From: DASUSF01 sp036375275
GTDB lineage: Bacteria > Pseudomonadota > Alphaproteobacteria > Geminicoccales > Geminicoccaceae
Reading direction: 5' to 3'
Length of the DNA: 29,132 nt
Assembly: GCA_036375275.1 (NCBI GenBank)
Contig: DASUSF010000460.1
Location: 1-29,132, forward strand
Part shown: piece after piece, positions 6,954-14,953 of the stretch
Layout of the letters: every line of letters begins with the position of its first letter
How positions within the stretch are numbered: the first letter of the stretch is position 1
Notes under the pieces: model-generated
What the model was told of the DNA's origin: nothing
Seen by the model: only the letters and a program-made list of their open reading frames with translations
Database searches by the model: none
Program-made: the position numbers and the translations under genes

Positions 6954-8459
6954 TCACTGGCCGGGCGGCGGGGGCGCGTCGGGCGAGATCGAGCGGAGAT
7001 AGCTGATCACCTGCGCCCGCTCCTCGTCGTCCTTGAGGCCGGCGAACGACATGCGGGTGCCCTTTGCCCAGCCCCTCGGGTCGGCGAGGAAGGCATCCAG
7101 CGCGGCGTAGTCCCAGGCGCCCTCCTTCTCCTGGAGCGCGGACGAGTACCGGAAGCCCTCGACCGCGGCGATGTCGCTGCCGACCACGCCGTGCAGGTTG
7201 GGCCCGACCTTGTTCGGCCCGCCCTCCTCGAAGCTGTGGCAGGCGATGCACTTGCGCGCGGCCGCCTCGCCAGCCGCCGGATCCGCAGTCGCGATCATGG
7301 CGAGGGCCCCTTCCGCCGCCGCAGCGTCGCCCTCCGCCGGCTGCTGCTCGGAAGGCTGCGCCGCGGCCTGCTCCTCGCCCCCGGCCGCCTGACCCTCCGC
7401 CGGTTGCTGTCCGGAAGGCTGCGCCGCGGCCTGCTCCTGGCCGCCCTCAGAGGCAGCCGCGCCGGCCTGATCGCCGCCGCCGTCGGGCAGCGGGGGCGCG
7501 TCGGGCGAGATCGAGCGCAGGTAGGCGATCAGCTCCGCGCGCTCCTGCTCCTTCTTGACCCCGGCGAAGGACATCTTGGTGCCGGGCGCCCAGCCCTTGG
7601 GATCCGTGAGAAACCCGTCGAGCGCGGCGTGGTCCCAGACACCCTCCTTGCCGGCCAGCGCATCCGAGTAGGCGAACCCGTCGACCGCGGCGATCTCGCG
7701 CCCGGCCACCCCGTGCAGCCCCGGCCCGATCTTGTTCGGCCCCCCCTCCTCGAACGAGTGGCAGGCGGCGCATTTCCTGGCCGCGGCCTCGCCGGCCGCC
7801 GGATCGGCGTCCGCGATCATCGCGACCAGCCCGCCGCCCGCTTCACCTCCCGCCGCTTCACCTCCCGCCGCTTCACCTCCCGCCGTGTCGCCGCCATCCG
7901 CCGCGGCCGCCTGGGTCTCCTCCGGCTCGGGCAGCGGCGGCGCGTCGGGCGAGATCGAGCGCAGGTACACGATGACGTCGGCGCGATCCTCGTCGCTCTT
8001 GATCCCGGCGTAGGACATCTTGGTGCCGGGAGCCCAACCCCGGGGGTCGGCGAGGAACCCGTTCAGCGCCTCGTAGTCCCAGGCGCCGTCCATCCCGGCG
8101 AGGGCGTCGGAGTAGGCGAAGCCCTCGCCCGCGGCGATGTCGCGTCCGACCACGCCGTGCAGCGCCGGACCCACCTTGTTCGGCCCGCCCTCCTCGAACG
8201 AGTGGCAGGCGGCGCAGGCCTTGACCGCCCCCTCCCCGGCCGCCGGATCCGCGTTCGCGAGCAGGACCCCGAGCGGCGTCGCCGGCGCCTCGCCGCCGGC
8301 CTCTCCGCCACCCTCCTCGGCCACCTCGATCACGTAGGCGGGCTCCTCGGGCGTCTCGGCGTGGTAGAGCATCCGCGAGAGCACGCCGGTGCCGGACGCG
8401 ATCACGCCGGCGGTCAGCACGGCGGCGAGCAGCTTGTTGGTTTCGAGCGAGGATGCCAT
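6954..8459 (-). CDS. membrane-anchored three-domain cytochrome c
   Basis: Electron-transfer protein with three class I cytochrome c domains in one 501-residue chain. The N-terminus has an uncleaved-looking anchor helix (about 9-30) like that of CycM/cytochrome c552. Haem sites are CAACH (82-86), CAACH (230-234) and CIACH (404-408). Each is followed by HSFEEGGPNKxGP and later by a GTK/RM motif giving the axial methionines Met148, Met296 and Met470. The domains cover about 62-171, 211-320 and 385-493, and each ends in YLRSISPDAPP. Linkers are Ala/Gly/Glu/Gln-rich and internally repetitive. Related CycM-like proteins usually have one such domain, so this looks like in-gene triplication. The ATG at 8459 is chosen because it directly precedes the anchor. 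It is divergent from kdsB. It probably links the bc1 complex to a terminal oxidase (inference). Confidence 0.9.
   Translation of the reverse strand: MASSLETNKLLAAVLTAGVIASGTGVLSRMLYHAETPEEPAYVIEVAEEGGGEAGGEAPATPLGVLLANADPAAGEGAVKACAACHSFEEGGPNKVGPALHGVVGRDIAAGEGFAYSDALAGMDGAWDYEALNGFLADPRGWAPGTKMSYAGIKSDEDRADVIVYLRSISPDAPPLPEPEETQAAAADGGDTAGGEAAGGEAAGGEAGGGLVAMIADADPAAGEAAARKCAACHSFEEGGPNKIGPGLHGVAGREIAAVDGFAYSDALAGKEGVWDHAALDGFLTDPKGWAPGTKMSFAGVKKEQERAELIAYLRSISPDAPPLPDGGGDQAGAAASEGGQEQAAAQPSGQQPAEGQAAGGEEQAAAQPSEQQPAEGDAAAAEGALAMIATADPAAGEAAARKCIACHSFEEGGPNKVGPNLHGVVGSDIAAVEGFRYSSALQEKEGAWDYAALDAFLADPRGWAKGTRMSFAGLKDDEERAQVISYLRSISPDAPPPPGQ
7329..7436 (-). repeat. 63-bp imperfect tandem repeat in cytochrome linker 2
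   Basis: The segment coding for the linker between haem domains 2 and 3 contains nearly two copies of a 63-bp (21-codon) unit. The core GGAAGGCTGCGCCGCGGCCT recurs on the plus strand at 7350 and 7413. The encoded unit is rich in Glu, Gln, Ala and Pro (EQAAAQPS then QQPAEG). This explains why the second linker is longer than the first: haem-to-haem spacing is 174 residues against 148. It is a likely site of length variation by slippage or recombination. Confidence 0.8.
7841..7885 (-). repeat. three perfect 15-bp tandem repeats in cytochrome linker 1
   Basis: The unit CTTCACCTCCCGCCG (plus strand) occurs three times without a mismatch at 7841-7855, 7856-7870 and 7871-7885. On the coding strand it encodes the five-residue unit GGEAA repeated, at about residues 194-208, in the linker between haem domains 1 and 2. 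Units are a multiple of three, so a gain or loss of copies would change linker length without breaking the frame. Confidence 0.9.
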
Positions 8460-8530
8460 GGCGGGCGCGCTCTCCCTTGTCTCCCGTGCCGGCGGCGGAG
8501 CCCGCCTGCTCTCGCGCAAGCTCGAAGGCC

Positions 8531-8561
8531 GGACACAGCCGGTCAACGTGACCGTTTGTCC
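8531..8561. promoter_or_regulatory. 31-bp interrupted dyad in divergent promoter region
   Basis: The 166-bp gap between the divergent cytochrome and kdsB genes contains an interrupted inverted repeat centred on 8547. The inner arms CGGTCA (8540-8545) and TGACCG (8549-8554) surround ACG. The outer arms GGACA (8531-8535) and TGTCC (8557-8561) are set off by short unpaired bases. A further GGACA at 8581-8585 forms a second dyad with the 8557 copy. The layout suits an operator for a dimeric regulator of one or both genes; a hairpin in a leader RNA is the alternative. No matching known motif was identified. Confidence 0.45.
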
Positions 8562-8625
8562 AGCCGTCCGCCTCTGCTAAGGACAAGCCCCCGCTTCCGC
8601 GCCGACCTAGTTGAACGATGTCCCG

Positions 8626-9408
8626 ATGCCCGTCAACCCAGCTTCGCCCGACGCCACGGTCGTCATGATTCCGGCCCGGCTCGGCTCGAGCCGGCTGCCC
8701 AACAAGCCGCTCGCCGAGATCGCGGGCGTGCCGATGATCGTGCAGGTCTGGCGCCGCGCGCGCGAGGCCGACGTTGGCCCGGTGGTGGTGGCCTGCGGCG
8801 AGGCGGCGATCGCCGACGCGGTCCGCGGTCACGGCGGCGAGGCGGTGCTGACCGATCCGGCGCTGCCGTCCGGGACCGACCGGATCTCGGCCGCGCTCCG
8901 GAGCCTCGACCCGGCCCGGCGGTTCACCCGCGTGGTCAACCTGCAGGGCGATCTGCCGACCCTCGCGCCCGAGGCGATGCGCGCCGCGCTGCGGCCGCTC
9001 GACGAGCTCGACGTCGAGATCGGCACCCTGGTCGCGGCGACCGAGGACCCGGAGGAGAAGTCCGACCCGAACGTGGTCAAGGCGGTGATCGCGTTCGACC
9101 CGAAGCGCCCCGGGCTCGGCCGGGCGCTGTACTTCACCCGCGCCTGCGCGCCGGCCGGCGACGGTCCGGTCTGGCACCACATCGGCATCTACACGTACCG
9201 CCGCCGCACCCTCGAGCGCCTGGCATCGATGCCGCCGAGTCCGCTCGAGCGGCGCGAGCGCCTGGAGCAGCTGCGGGCGCTCGAGGCCGGGATCGGGATC
9301 GGGGTGGCGACCGTCGAGGTCGTGCCGCTCGGGGTCGACACGGCCGCCGACCTCGACCGCGCGCGCGCGCTCCTCGAGACCCCTGAGCGACCGGGAGGCA
9401 GACCCTGA
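8626..9408 (+). CDS. kdsB: 3-deoxy-manno-octulosonate cytidylyltransferase (CMP-KDO synthetase)
   Basis: Activates KDO with CTP to form CMP-KDO, the donor for the LPS inner core, in the cytoplasm. The 260-residue protein opens with the nucleotide-binding motif MIPARLGSSRLPNKPLAEI, followed by PMIVQVWRRA. It also shows LTDPALPSGTDRISAAL, NLQGDLPTL (the QGD motif that binds CTP/Mg2+) and HHIGIYTYRRRTLERL. These are diagnostic of KdsB. Length is close to the family norm of about 250. The ATG at 8626 is preferred; a TTG at 8611 in frame would add five residues, and no clear Shine-Dalgarno sequence separates them. The stop lies 2 bp before the pheA ATG, so the two are co-translated. The gene implies an LPS-bearing outer membrane. 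Confidence 0.95.
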   Translation: MPVNPASPDATVVMIPARLGSSRLPNKPLAEIAGVPMIVQVWRRAREADVGPVVVACGEAAIADAVRGHGGEAVLTDPALPSGTDRISAALRSLDPARRFTRVVNLQGDLPTLAPEAMRAALRPLDELDVEIGTLVAATEDPEEKSDPNVVKAVIAFDPKRPGLGRALYFTRACAPAGDGPVWHHIGIYTYRRRTLERLASMPPSPLERRERLEQLRALEAGIGIGVATVEVVPLGVDTAADLDRARALLETPERPGGRP

Positions 9409-9410
9409 CC

Positions 9411-10295
9411 ATGGAGCGGACCCACCCCTCCGCCGCCGAGCGCACCGGGCCGGACCCGGCACGCCGGATCGTCTTCCAGGGCCAGCCGGGCGCCTACTCG
9501 CACATGGCCTGCGCCCAGGTGTTCCCGGACCTCGAGGCGGTGCCGAGCGGGTCCTTCGAGGACGCCTTCGCCGCGGTCCGCGAGCGGCGCGCCGACCGGG
9601 CGATGATCCCGATCGAGAATTCGGTCGCCGGCCGGGTCGCCGACATCCATCACCTGATGCCGCACGGCGGGCTGTACATCACCGGCGAGCACTTCCAGCG
9701 GGTCAACCACCACCTGCTCGCGCGCCCGGGCGTGAAGCTCGATCAGATCCGGGTGGTGCGCTCGCACATCCATGCCCTGAACCAGTGCCGGCGCCTGCTC
9801 CGCGAGCTCGGCCTGACGCCCAAGGTGCATGCCGACACCGCCGGCGCCGCGGCGGAGATCGCCGGCTCGGAGGCCACCGACGAGGCCGCGATCGCGTCCC
9901 GCCTCGCCGCCGACATCTACGGCCTCGACGTGCTCCGATCGGACATCGAGGACGCGATCCACAACACCACCCGGTTCGTCGTGCTCGCCCGGGAGCCGGA
10001 CGAGCCGGCGGTCGATGCCGGACCGTGCATCACGAGCTTCCTGTTCCGGGTGCGCAACGTCCCGGCCGCGCTCTACAAGGCCCTCGGCGGCTTCGCCACC
10101 AACGGCGTCAACATGATCAAGCTCGAGAGCTACGTCGACCGGGCCTTCAACCAGGCGCAGTTCTACGCCGAGATCCTCGGCCACCCGGCGGAGCGGCCGG
10201 TCAGCAACGCGTTCGAGGAGCTGATCTTCTTCTCCTACGAGGTCGAGCGGCTGGGCACCTACCCGGCCCACCCGTTCCGCTTCCGGAACGGCTGA
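9411..10295 (+). CDS. pheA: prephenate dehydratase
   Basis: Converts prephenate to phenylpyruvate in phenylalanine synthesis (cytoplasm). It is a monofunctional enzyme of 294 residues, without a chorismate mutase domain. The catalytic domain starts with VFQGQPGAYSHMA, continues with PIENSVAGRVADIHHLM, and contains the TRFVVLA motif with its essential threonine at about residue 186. A C-terminal regulatory ACT domain follows (CITSFLFRVRNVPAALYKAL, then NMIKLESYVD), which in this family binds phenylalanine for feedback control. A GGGAGG Shine-Dalgarno lies upstream of the ATG, inside the end of kdsB. The kdsB-pheA pairing is common in alphaproteobacteria. It faces the leucine dehydrogenase gene tail to tail. 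Confidence 0.95.
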   Translation: MERTHPSAAERTGPDPARRIVFQGQPGAYSHMACAQVFPDLEAVPSGSFEDAFAAVRERRADRAMIPIENSVAGRVADIHHLMPHGGLYITGEHFQRVNHHLLARPGVKLDQIRVVRSHIHALNQCRRLLRELGLTPKVHADTAGAAAEIAGSEATDEAAIASRLAADIYGLDVLRSDIEDAIHNTTRFVVLAREPDEPAVDAGPCITSFLFRVRNVPAALYKALGGFATNGVNMIKLESYVDRAFNQAQFYAEILGHPAERPVSNAFEELIFFSYEVERLGTYPAHPFRFRNG

Positions 10296-10296
10296 C

Positions 10297-10310
10297 GGCG
10301 GCCGGCCGCC
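10297..10310. terminator. palindrome at convergent pheA/ldh junction
   Basis: A perfect 14-bp palindrome GGCGGCCGGCCGCC starts 1 bp after the pheA stop, in the 29-bp gap before the stop of the opposing leucine dehydrogenase gene. It could act as a compact two-way terminator stem, but there is no T-tract on either side and GC palindromes arise easily at this base composition. Confidence 0.25.
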
Positions 10311-10324
10311 CCCGCGGCAGCGGA

Positions 10325-11407
10325 TCAGGCTGCGGGAAGCGTCGCCGCCTCCGCCCTCCGGCGGCGCTCGCGCGCGGCCGCCAGACGGGCGCCCGCGAGG
10401 CGGTCGGCGACGACGTGGGGCGGCAGGTCGTCCCGCGCCGACTGATCGAAGATCCGGTCCAGCACCTCGCCGATCCGGTCGACCCGGCGCAGGACGAGGT
10501 CGCGGTCGTAGCCGCCGGGAGCGAGCTCGCCGGCGATGCTGATGATGCCGCCCGCGTTGATGACGTAATCCGGCGCGTAGAGGATGTCGCGGCGGTGCAG
10601 CTCGTCGCCGTGCCGGCCCTCGAGCAGCTGGTTGTTGGCCGCCCCCGCAATCACCCGGCAGCGGAGGCCCGGGAGCGTCCGGTCGTCGACCACGCCACCG
10701 AGGGCGCAGGGCGCGAGCACCTCGGTCTCGACCCCGAGGATCCCGTCGACACCCACCACCTCCGCCCCCAGCTCCTCAACGGCGCGGGCGACGCGCCTCG
10801 GATCGAGATCCGCCACGGTCAGCCGCGCGCCATCGGCACGGACCAGGCGCGCCACCTCGAAGCCGACGTGGCCGAGCCCCTGGACCGCCACCCGGACGCC
10901 CTGGAGATCGGAGCCCAGCCGGTGCCGGACCGCGCTCCGGATGCCGTGCCAGACGCCGCGCGCCGTGATCGGCGACGGATCGCCCCCGGCGCCGGCCGAG
11001 CGCCCGAGCACGAAGCGGCTCGCTTCGCCGATCGCGTCCATGTCGGCAGGTCCGGTGCCGACGTCCTCGGCGGTGTAATAGAGGCCGCCGGCAGCCTCGA
11101 GCGCACGGCCGAAGGCATGGAACAGCGCCCTGGACTTGCCGGTCCGCGGATCGCCGATGATGACCGCCTTGCCGCCGCCGCAGTCGAGGCCGGCGAGCGC
11201 GGACTTGTAGGTCATGCCGCGGGCGAGGCGGAGCACGTCCGTCAGGGCGCTCGCCTCGTCCGGATAGGGCCACATCCGGAGGCCCCCGATCGCGGGGCCG
11301 AGCGAGGTGTCGTGGATCGCGATGATCGCTCTGAGCCCGCTCTCCCGGTCGGCCAGGAAGACGACCTGCTCGTGATCGTCGAAGGCGGGCGAAGAGAACA
11401 GCTGCAT
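10325..11407 (-). CDS. ldh: leucine dehydrogenase (Glu/Leu/Phe/Val dehydrogenase family)
   Basis: NAD+-dependent oxidative deamination of leucine and other branched-chain amino acids to 2-keto acids. The 360-residue protein has the LeuDH active-site block: GMTYKSALAGLDCGGGKAVI places lysines at 68 and 80, the same spacing as the substrate-binding and catalytic lysines of Bacillus-type LeuDH. The catalytic Asp115 lies in YYTAEDVGT. The NAD site is GLGHVG (177-182) with Asp200/Asp202 after the second strand. NAGGIISIAGE is the usual C-terminal motif. The ATG at 11407 is chosen because of the GGAGGAG Shine-Dalgarno just upstream and because homology starts there. It lies downstream of the liu genes on the same strand after a 142-bp gap, which fits a role at the head of leucine catabolism. 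Phenylalanine or valine dehydrogenase activity is possible. Confidence 0.88.
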   Translation of the reverse strand: MQLFSSPAFDDHEQVVFLADRESGLRAIIAIHDTSLGPAIGGLRMWPYPDEASALTDVLRLARGMTYKSALAGLDCGGGKAVIIGDPRTGKSRALFHAFGRALEAAGGLYYTAEDVGTGPADMDAIGEASRFVLGRSAGAGGDPSPITARGVWHGIRSAVRHRLGSDLQGVRVAVQGLGHVGFEVARLVRADGARLTVADLDPRRVARAVEELGAEVVGVDGILGVETEVLAPCALGGVVDDRTLPGLRCRVIAGAANNQLLEGRHGDELHRRDILYAPDYVINAGGIISIAGELAPGGYDRDLVLRRVDRIGEVLDRIFDQSARDDLPPHVVADRLAGARLAAARERRRRAEAATLPAA

Positions 11408-11549
11408 GTCCGTCTCCTCCGGGTCGCCGCCACGTCCACCGGTCGGCAGCCGGCCCGGCACACAGGTGTCATGCACCGGAATGGTTAACGAAGTCTCTAC
11501 GTCGAGGATCTGGGCGCGCTCGCGATGTCGATCCAGCGACCTCCCCGCC

Positions 11550-12932
11550 TCAAGGTAGGTATCCGAGCAGTCGCCACCAGAGCGCCTGCAGCGGGACCAG
11601 CACGACGATGGTCAGCAGGCCGATCAGCAGACCGGCGCGGGCGCCGGCGGCGAGCGGCACCCGGGCGAGCGCGAGCGCGACCATGATCGGCGCCGACTGG
11701 TAGGGCAGGAGCATGGTCGAGAAGCCGATCACCTGGGTCATCAGCACGGTCTGGAGCGGCAGTCCCGACTGCTCGGCGATCGGCCCAGCGAGCGGCGTCA
11801 ACACTGCCGGCATGGCGGCGAGCGCGGTGAGCAGGCTGGTGACCACGTTCAGGCCCATGATCGCCGCGAAGCTGGCGAGCGGCGCCGCCTGGTCGAGCGG
11901 CAGCCGCTCCAGCAGCAGCCGGCCGAGGGCGTCGCCGAGGCCGCTGGCGTCGATCAGCCGGGCCACGCCGAGGAGGCCGGCGACATAGAAGAACGACCCG
12001 AAGTTGATCTGACGCTCGAACGTCTCGCGTCCGACCACGCCGGTCCCGGGCAGGAGGCAGAGCAGGCCCGCGAGCAGCGCGACCCAGCCGGGCGAGACGC
12101 CGTGCAGTCCGTCGCTCGCCCAGAGCAGGAGGGCGCCGCCGAGGATCAGGGCGAGCCGCCGCTCGGCCGGCGACCACGCGCTCGCCGCCGGCTCTTCCCG
12201 AGCCGTGGCGCCGTGCGCCGGGGCCTCCTGGAACATCCGGCTCAGCACCTCCGCGATCAGGACCGCCTTCAGAAGGCCGAGCACCGGGAAGTGCATGACG
12301 AAGTAGGCGAACCAGCTGATTCCCTGGCCGTAGAGGGTCTCCATGGTGCCGAGGAGCACCATGTTCGGCAGGTTCGCGGGCAGGATCGCGAGCGCCGGCA
12401 GGAAGGTTCCGAAGGTGACCGCGAGCAGGATCCCCTGGCTGCCGCGGCTGCCGGGCTCGAACCCCATGCTGGGGGCGAGCGCCAGGAAGATCGGCAGCAG
12501 GATCACGATCCGGCCCATCGCCGCCGGGACCAGGAAGGACAGGACCAGGCAGACCAGGACCGTGCCGTAGATGATCCGCCGGTAGGAGCCGCCGAGCCCG
12601 CCGGCGATCAGGCGGGCGGCGCGCGCGCCGAGGCCGGTCACCTCGATCGCGGCGGCGATCACGAGACCGCCGAAGACCAGCCAGAGCCCCGGCGTGGCGA
12701 AGCCCGCGAAGATCACCTCCGGCGGCGCGATCCCGAGCCAGGTGACGACCACGAACACGATCAGCGCGGTGATGTGGGCCTCGAGCGCCGCGCTCGCCCA
12801 GAGCCCGATCGCGAGCACCACGACCGCGGCCGGCGCGCCCAGGTCCGGCCGGATCCCGAGCCAGCCGGGCAGCGCGGCGATGACGAGCGCGGCCAGGGCG
12901 ACCAGGGCCGCGGCCCCGCGGGCGAGGCTCAT
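11550..12932 (-). CDS. SLC13/DASS-like membrane transporter
   Basis: Integral membrane protein of 460 residues with about 11-12 hydrophobic helices, in two similar halves separated by a charged cytoplasmic-looking stretch (about 225-255, rich in Glu, Ala and Arg). It resembles the divalent anion:Na+ symporter (SLC13) and wider ion transporter superfamily. The first half has FLVPAAMGRIVILLPI and LPANLPNMVLLG; the second has NVVTSLLTALAAMPAVLTPLA. These sit where classical members carry SNT sodium/substrate motifs, which I cannot find here, so substrate and coupling ion are uncertain. It starts 7 bp after the liuD stop and is therefore probably last in the liuB-liuC-liuD transcript. A carboxylate or organic anion linked to leucine breakdown is a reasonable guess only. 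Confidence 0.75.
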   Translation of the reverse strand: MSLARGAAALVALAALVIAALPGWLGIRPDLGAPAAVVVLAIGLWASAALEAHITALIVFVVVTWLGIAPPEVIFAGFATPGLWLVFGGLVIAAAIEVTGLGARAARLIAGGLGGSYRRIIYGTVLVCLVLSFLVPAAMGRIVILLPIFLALAPSMGFEPGSRGSQGILLAVTFGTFLPALAILPANLPNMVLLGTMETLYGQGISWFAYFVMHFPVLGLLKAVLIAEVLSRMFQEAPAHGATAREEPAASAWSPAERRLALILGGALLLWASDGLHGVSPGWVALLAGLLCLLPGTGVVGRETFERQINFGSFFYVAGLLGVARLIDASGLGDALGRLLLERLPLDQAAPLASFAAIMGLNVVTSLLTALAAMPAVLTPLAGPIAEQSGLPLQTVLMTQVIGFSTMLLPYQSAPIMVALALARVPLAAGARAGLLIGLLTIVVLVPLQALWWRLLGYLP

Positions 12933-12939
12933 CCCCGGC

Positions 12940-14946
12940 TCAGTCGGACGGCCCGGCTTCGAAGTCGAGCAGGACCGTGCCCTCCTCGACCTGCTCGCCC
13001 TCCCGCACCCGGAGCACGCCGAGCCGGCCCGCGACGGGCGCGCGGAGCGCGTGCTCCATCTTCATCGCCTCGAGCACGATCAGCACCGTCCCGGCCGCCA
13101 CCTCCGCCCCGGGGTCGACCGGGCAGCGGGTGATCCGCCCTGGCATCGGCGCCACGAACAGCGCCTCGTCCTCCTCCCGGCCCGCCGCCTCGGCGAGCGG
13201 ATCGACCTCCGCCACGCGATGGTGGCGCCCCTGGAAGAACAGGTGCAGCACGTCGCCGATCCGCCGGCCGCCCAGCCGCCCCCGCCGGCCGCCCATCTCG
13301 ACGTCGAGCAGACCGGAGTCGGCGCACACGCTCGCCCGGACGTCGTGCTCGGCGTCGCGCGCGACGAGGCGCCAGCGCCCGGAGCCGGTCCTGACGGCAT
13401 CGATCGCGTGGCTCTCGCCGTCCGTCGTGCGGAGCCGGAGCGTCTGGTGGCCGACGTCGTTGAGGCGCCAGCCGTCGCTCCGGCTCCAGGGGTCGTGGGT
13501 GCGCCCCTGGCGCCGGACCGCCTGCTCCCGTTCCACCAGGAGGAACAGGGCCGCGAGCATCGGGCCCTCCTCGGGCAGGCCGCCCGCGGGGTCGGCCGCG
13601 GGCGTCGCCTGAATCTCGTCGAGCAGGCCGATGTCGACCCGCCCCGCCATCACGTCCCGATGCTCGAGGACGGCGGCCAGGAAGTCGCGGTTGGTCGCCA
13701 CCGGCGCGACCTCCAGCTCCCGAAGGGCGCGGACGAGGCGTCGCCGGGCGGTGTCCCGCTCGGGACCCCAGGCGACGAGCTTCGCGATCATCGGGTCGTA
13801 GAATGAGGTGACCTCGTCGCCCGCGCCGACCCCGGTTTCGACCCGGAGCTCGACCGCCGCCTCGGGCAGGCGGAGATGGACCAGCCGGCCGGTCGATGGG
13901 ATGAAGCCCTGCGCCGGATCCTCCGCGTACAGCCGGGCCTCGATGCTGTGGCCGATGAAGCCCACCTCGTCCTGGCCGAGCGGCAGGGCCTCGCCGGCTG
14001 CGACCCGGAGCTGCCATTCGACCAGGTCGATGCCGGTGATCATCTCGGTGACCGGGTGCTCGACCTGGAGGCGCGTGTTCATCTCGATGAAATGGAACCC
14101 GCCCTCGGCATCGAGCAGGAACTCGACCGTGCCGGCGCCGGTGTAGCCGACGGCGGCGGCCGCGCGCACCGCCGCCGCGCCGAGGGTCGCGCGGAGCTCC
14201 GGCCCGAGCCCCGGCGCCGGCGCCTCCTCGATCACCTTCTGGTGCCGGCGCTGCAGCGAGCAATCGCGCTCGAACAGGTGGAGCACCCGGCCGTGACGGT
14301 CGCCGAAGACCTGGACCTCGACGTGACGCGGCCGGTCGAGATAGCGCTCGAGCAGCATCCGCTCGTCGCCGAACCCGGCCCTGGCCTCGCGCCGTGCGCT
14401 CTCGAGGGCGGCGTCGAACTCCGCGAGGTCGCGGACGACGCGCATCCCGCGCCCCCCGCCGCCGGCGGCCGCCTTGATCAGCAGCGGCAGTCCGATCCGT
14501 TCGGCGGCCGCCCGGAGCATCGCCGGGTCCTGGTCCTCGGGCGCTTCCCCCGGCACCAGGGGCACGCCGGCGGCGCCGACCACCGCCTTCGCCCGGTCCT
14601 TGGCGCCCATGATCTCGATCGCCTCGACCGGCGGGCCGACGAACACGAGCCCGGCATCGGCCACGGCCCGCGCGAAGGCGGCGCTCTCGGACAGAAAGCC
14701 GTAGCCGGGGTGGATCGCGTCCGCACCGCTCGCCCGCGCCGCATCCAGAATGCGGTCGATCCGGAGATAGCTGTCGGCCGCCGCCGCCGGGCCGATCGGC
14801 CGCGCCTCGTCGGCGAGCGCGACGTGCCGGGCGTGCCGGTCGGCCTCGGAGAAGACCGCGACCCCGCGGATCCCGAGCCGCCGGAGCGTGTGCGTGATCC
14901 GGCAGGCGATCTCGCCCCGGTTGGCGATCAGGACCGAGTCGAACAC
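12940..14946 (-). CDS. liuD: methylcrotonyl-CoA carboxylase, biotin-carrying alpha subunit
   Basis: Biotin carboxylase plus biotin carrier chain of 3-methylcrotonyl-CoA carboxylase, in the leucine pathway. The 668-residue protein begins with LIANRGEIACRI and HPGYGFLSES. It has the glycine-rich ATP loop AAAGGGGRGMRVV, RDCSLQRRHQKVIEEAP and EMNTRLQVEHPVTEM, all hallmarks of biotin carboxylases. The BT/linker region follows, and the biotinyl domain ends the chain with EAMKMEHAL, where Lys629 is the predicted biotinylation site. Length matches MccA/LiuD (about 660). Its pairing with liuB and liuC argues for methylcrotonyl-CoA over propionyl- or geranyl-CoA carboxylase. It lies 7 bp after the liuC stop and 7 bp before the transporter start. 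Confidence 0.93.
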   Translation of the reverse strand: MFDSVLIANRGEIACRITHTLRRLGIRGVAVFSEADRHARHVALADEARPIGPAAAADSYLRIDRILDAARASGADAIHPGYGFLSESAAFARAVADAGLVFVGPPVEAIEIMGAKDRAKAVVGAAGVPLVPGEAPEDQDPAMLRAAAERIGLPLLIKAAAGGGGRGMRVVRDLAEFDAALESARREARAGFGDERMLLERYLDRPRHVEVQVFGDRHGRVLHLFERDCSLQRRHQKVIEEAPAPGLGPELRATLGAAAVRAAAAVGYTGAGTVEFLLDAEGGFHFIEMNTRLQVEHPVTEMITGIDLVEWQLRVAAGEALPLGQDEVGFIGHSIEARLYAEDPAQGFIPSTGRLVHLRLPEAAVELRVETGVGAGDEVTSFYDPMIAKLVAWGPERDTARRRLVRALRELEVAPVATNRDFLAAVLEHRDVMAGRVDIGLLDEIQATPAADPAGGLPEEGPMLAALFLLVEREQAVRRQGRTHDPWSRSDGWRLNDVGHQTLRLRTTDGESHAIDAVRTGSGRWRLVARDAEHDVRASVCADSGLLDVEMGGRRGRLGGRRIGDVLHLFFQGRHHRVAEVDPLAEAAGREEDEALFVAPMPGRITRCPVDPGAEVAAGTVLIVLEAMKMEHALRAPVAGRLGVLRVREGEQVEEGTVLLDFEAGPSD

Positions 14947-14953
14947 GGCGGCC

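Noticed and set aside
11408..11549. 142-bp gap upstream of leucine dehydrogenase examined for a promoter or terminator
   Set aside because: Only the GGAGGAG ribosome site is convincing. A less GC-rich patch near 11480-11500 exists, but no consensus promoter pair could be defended.
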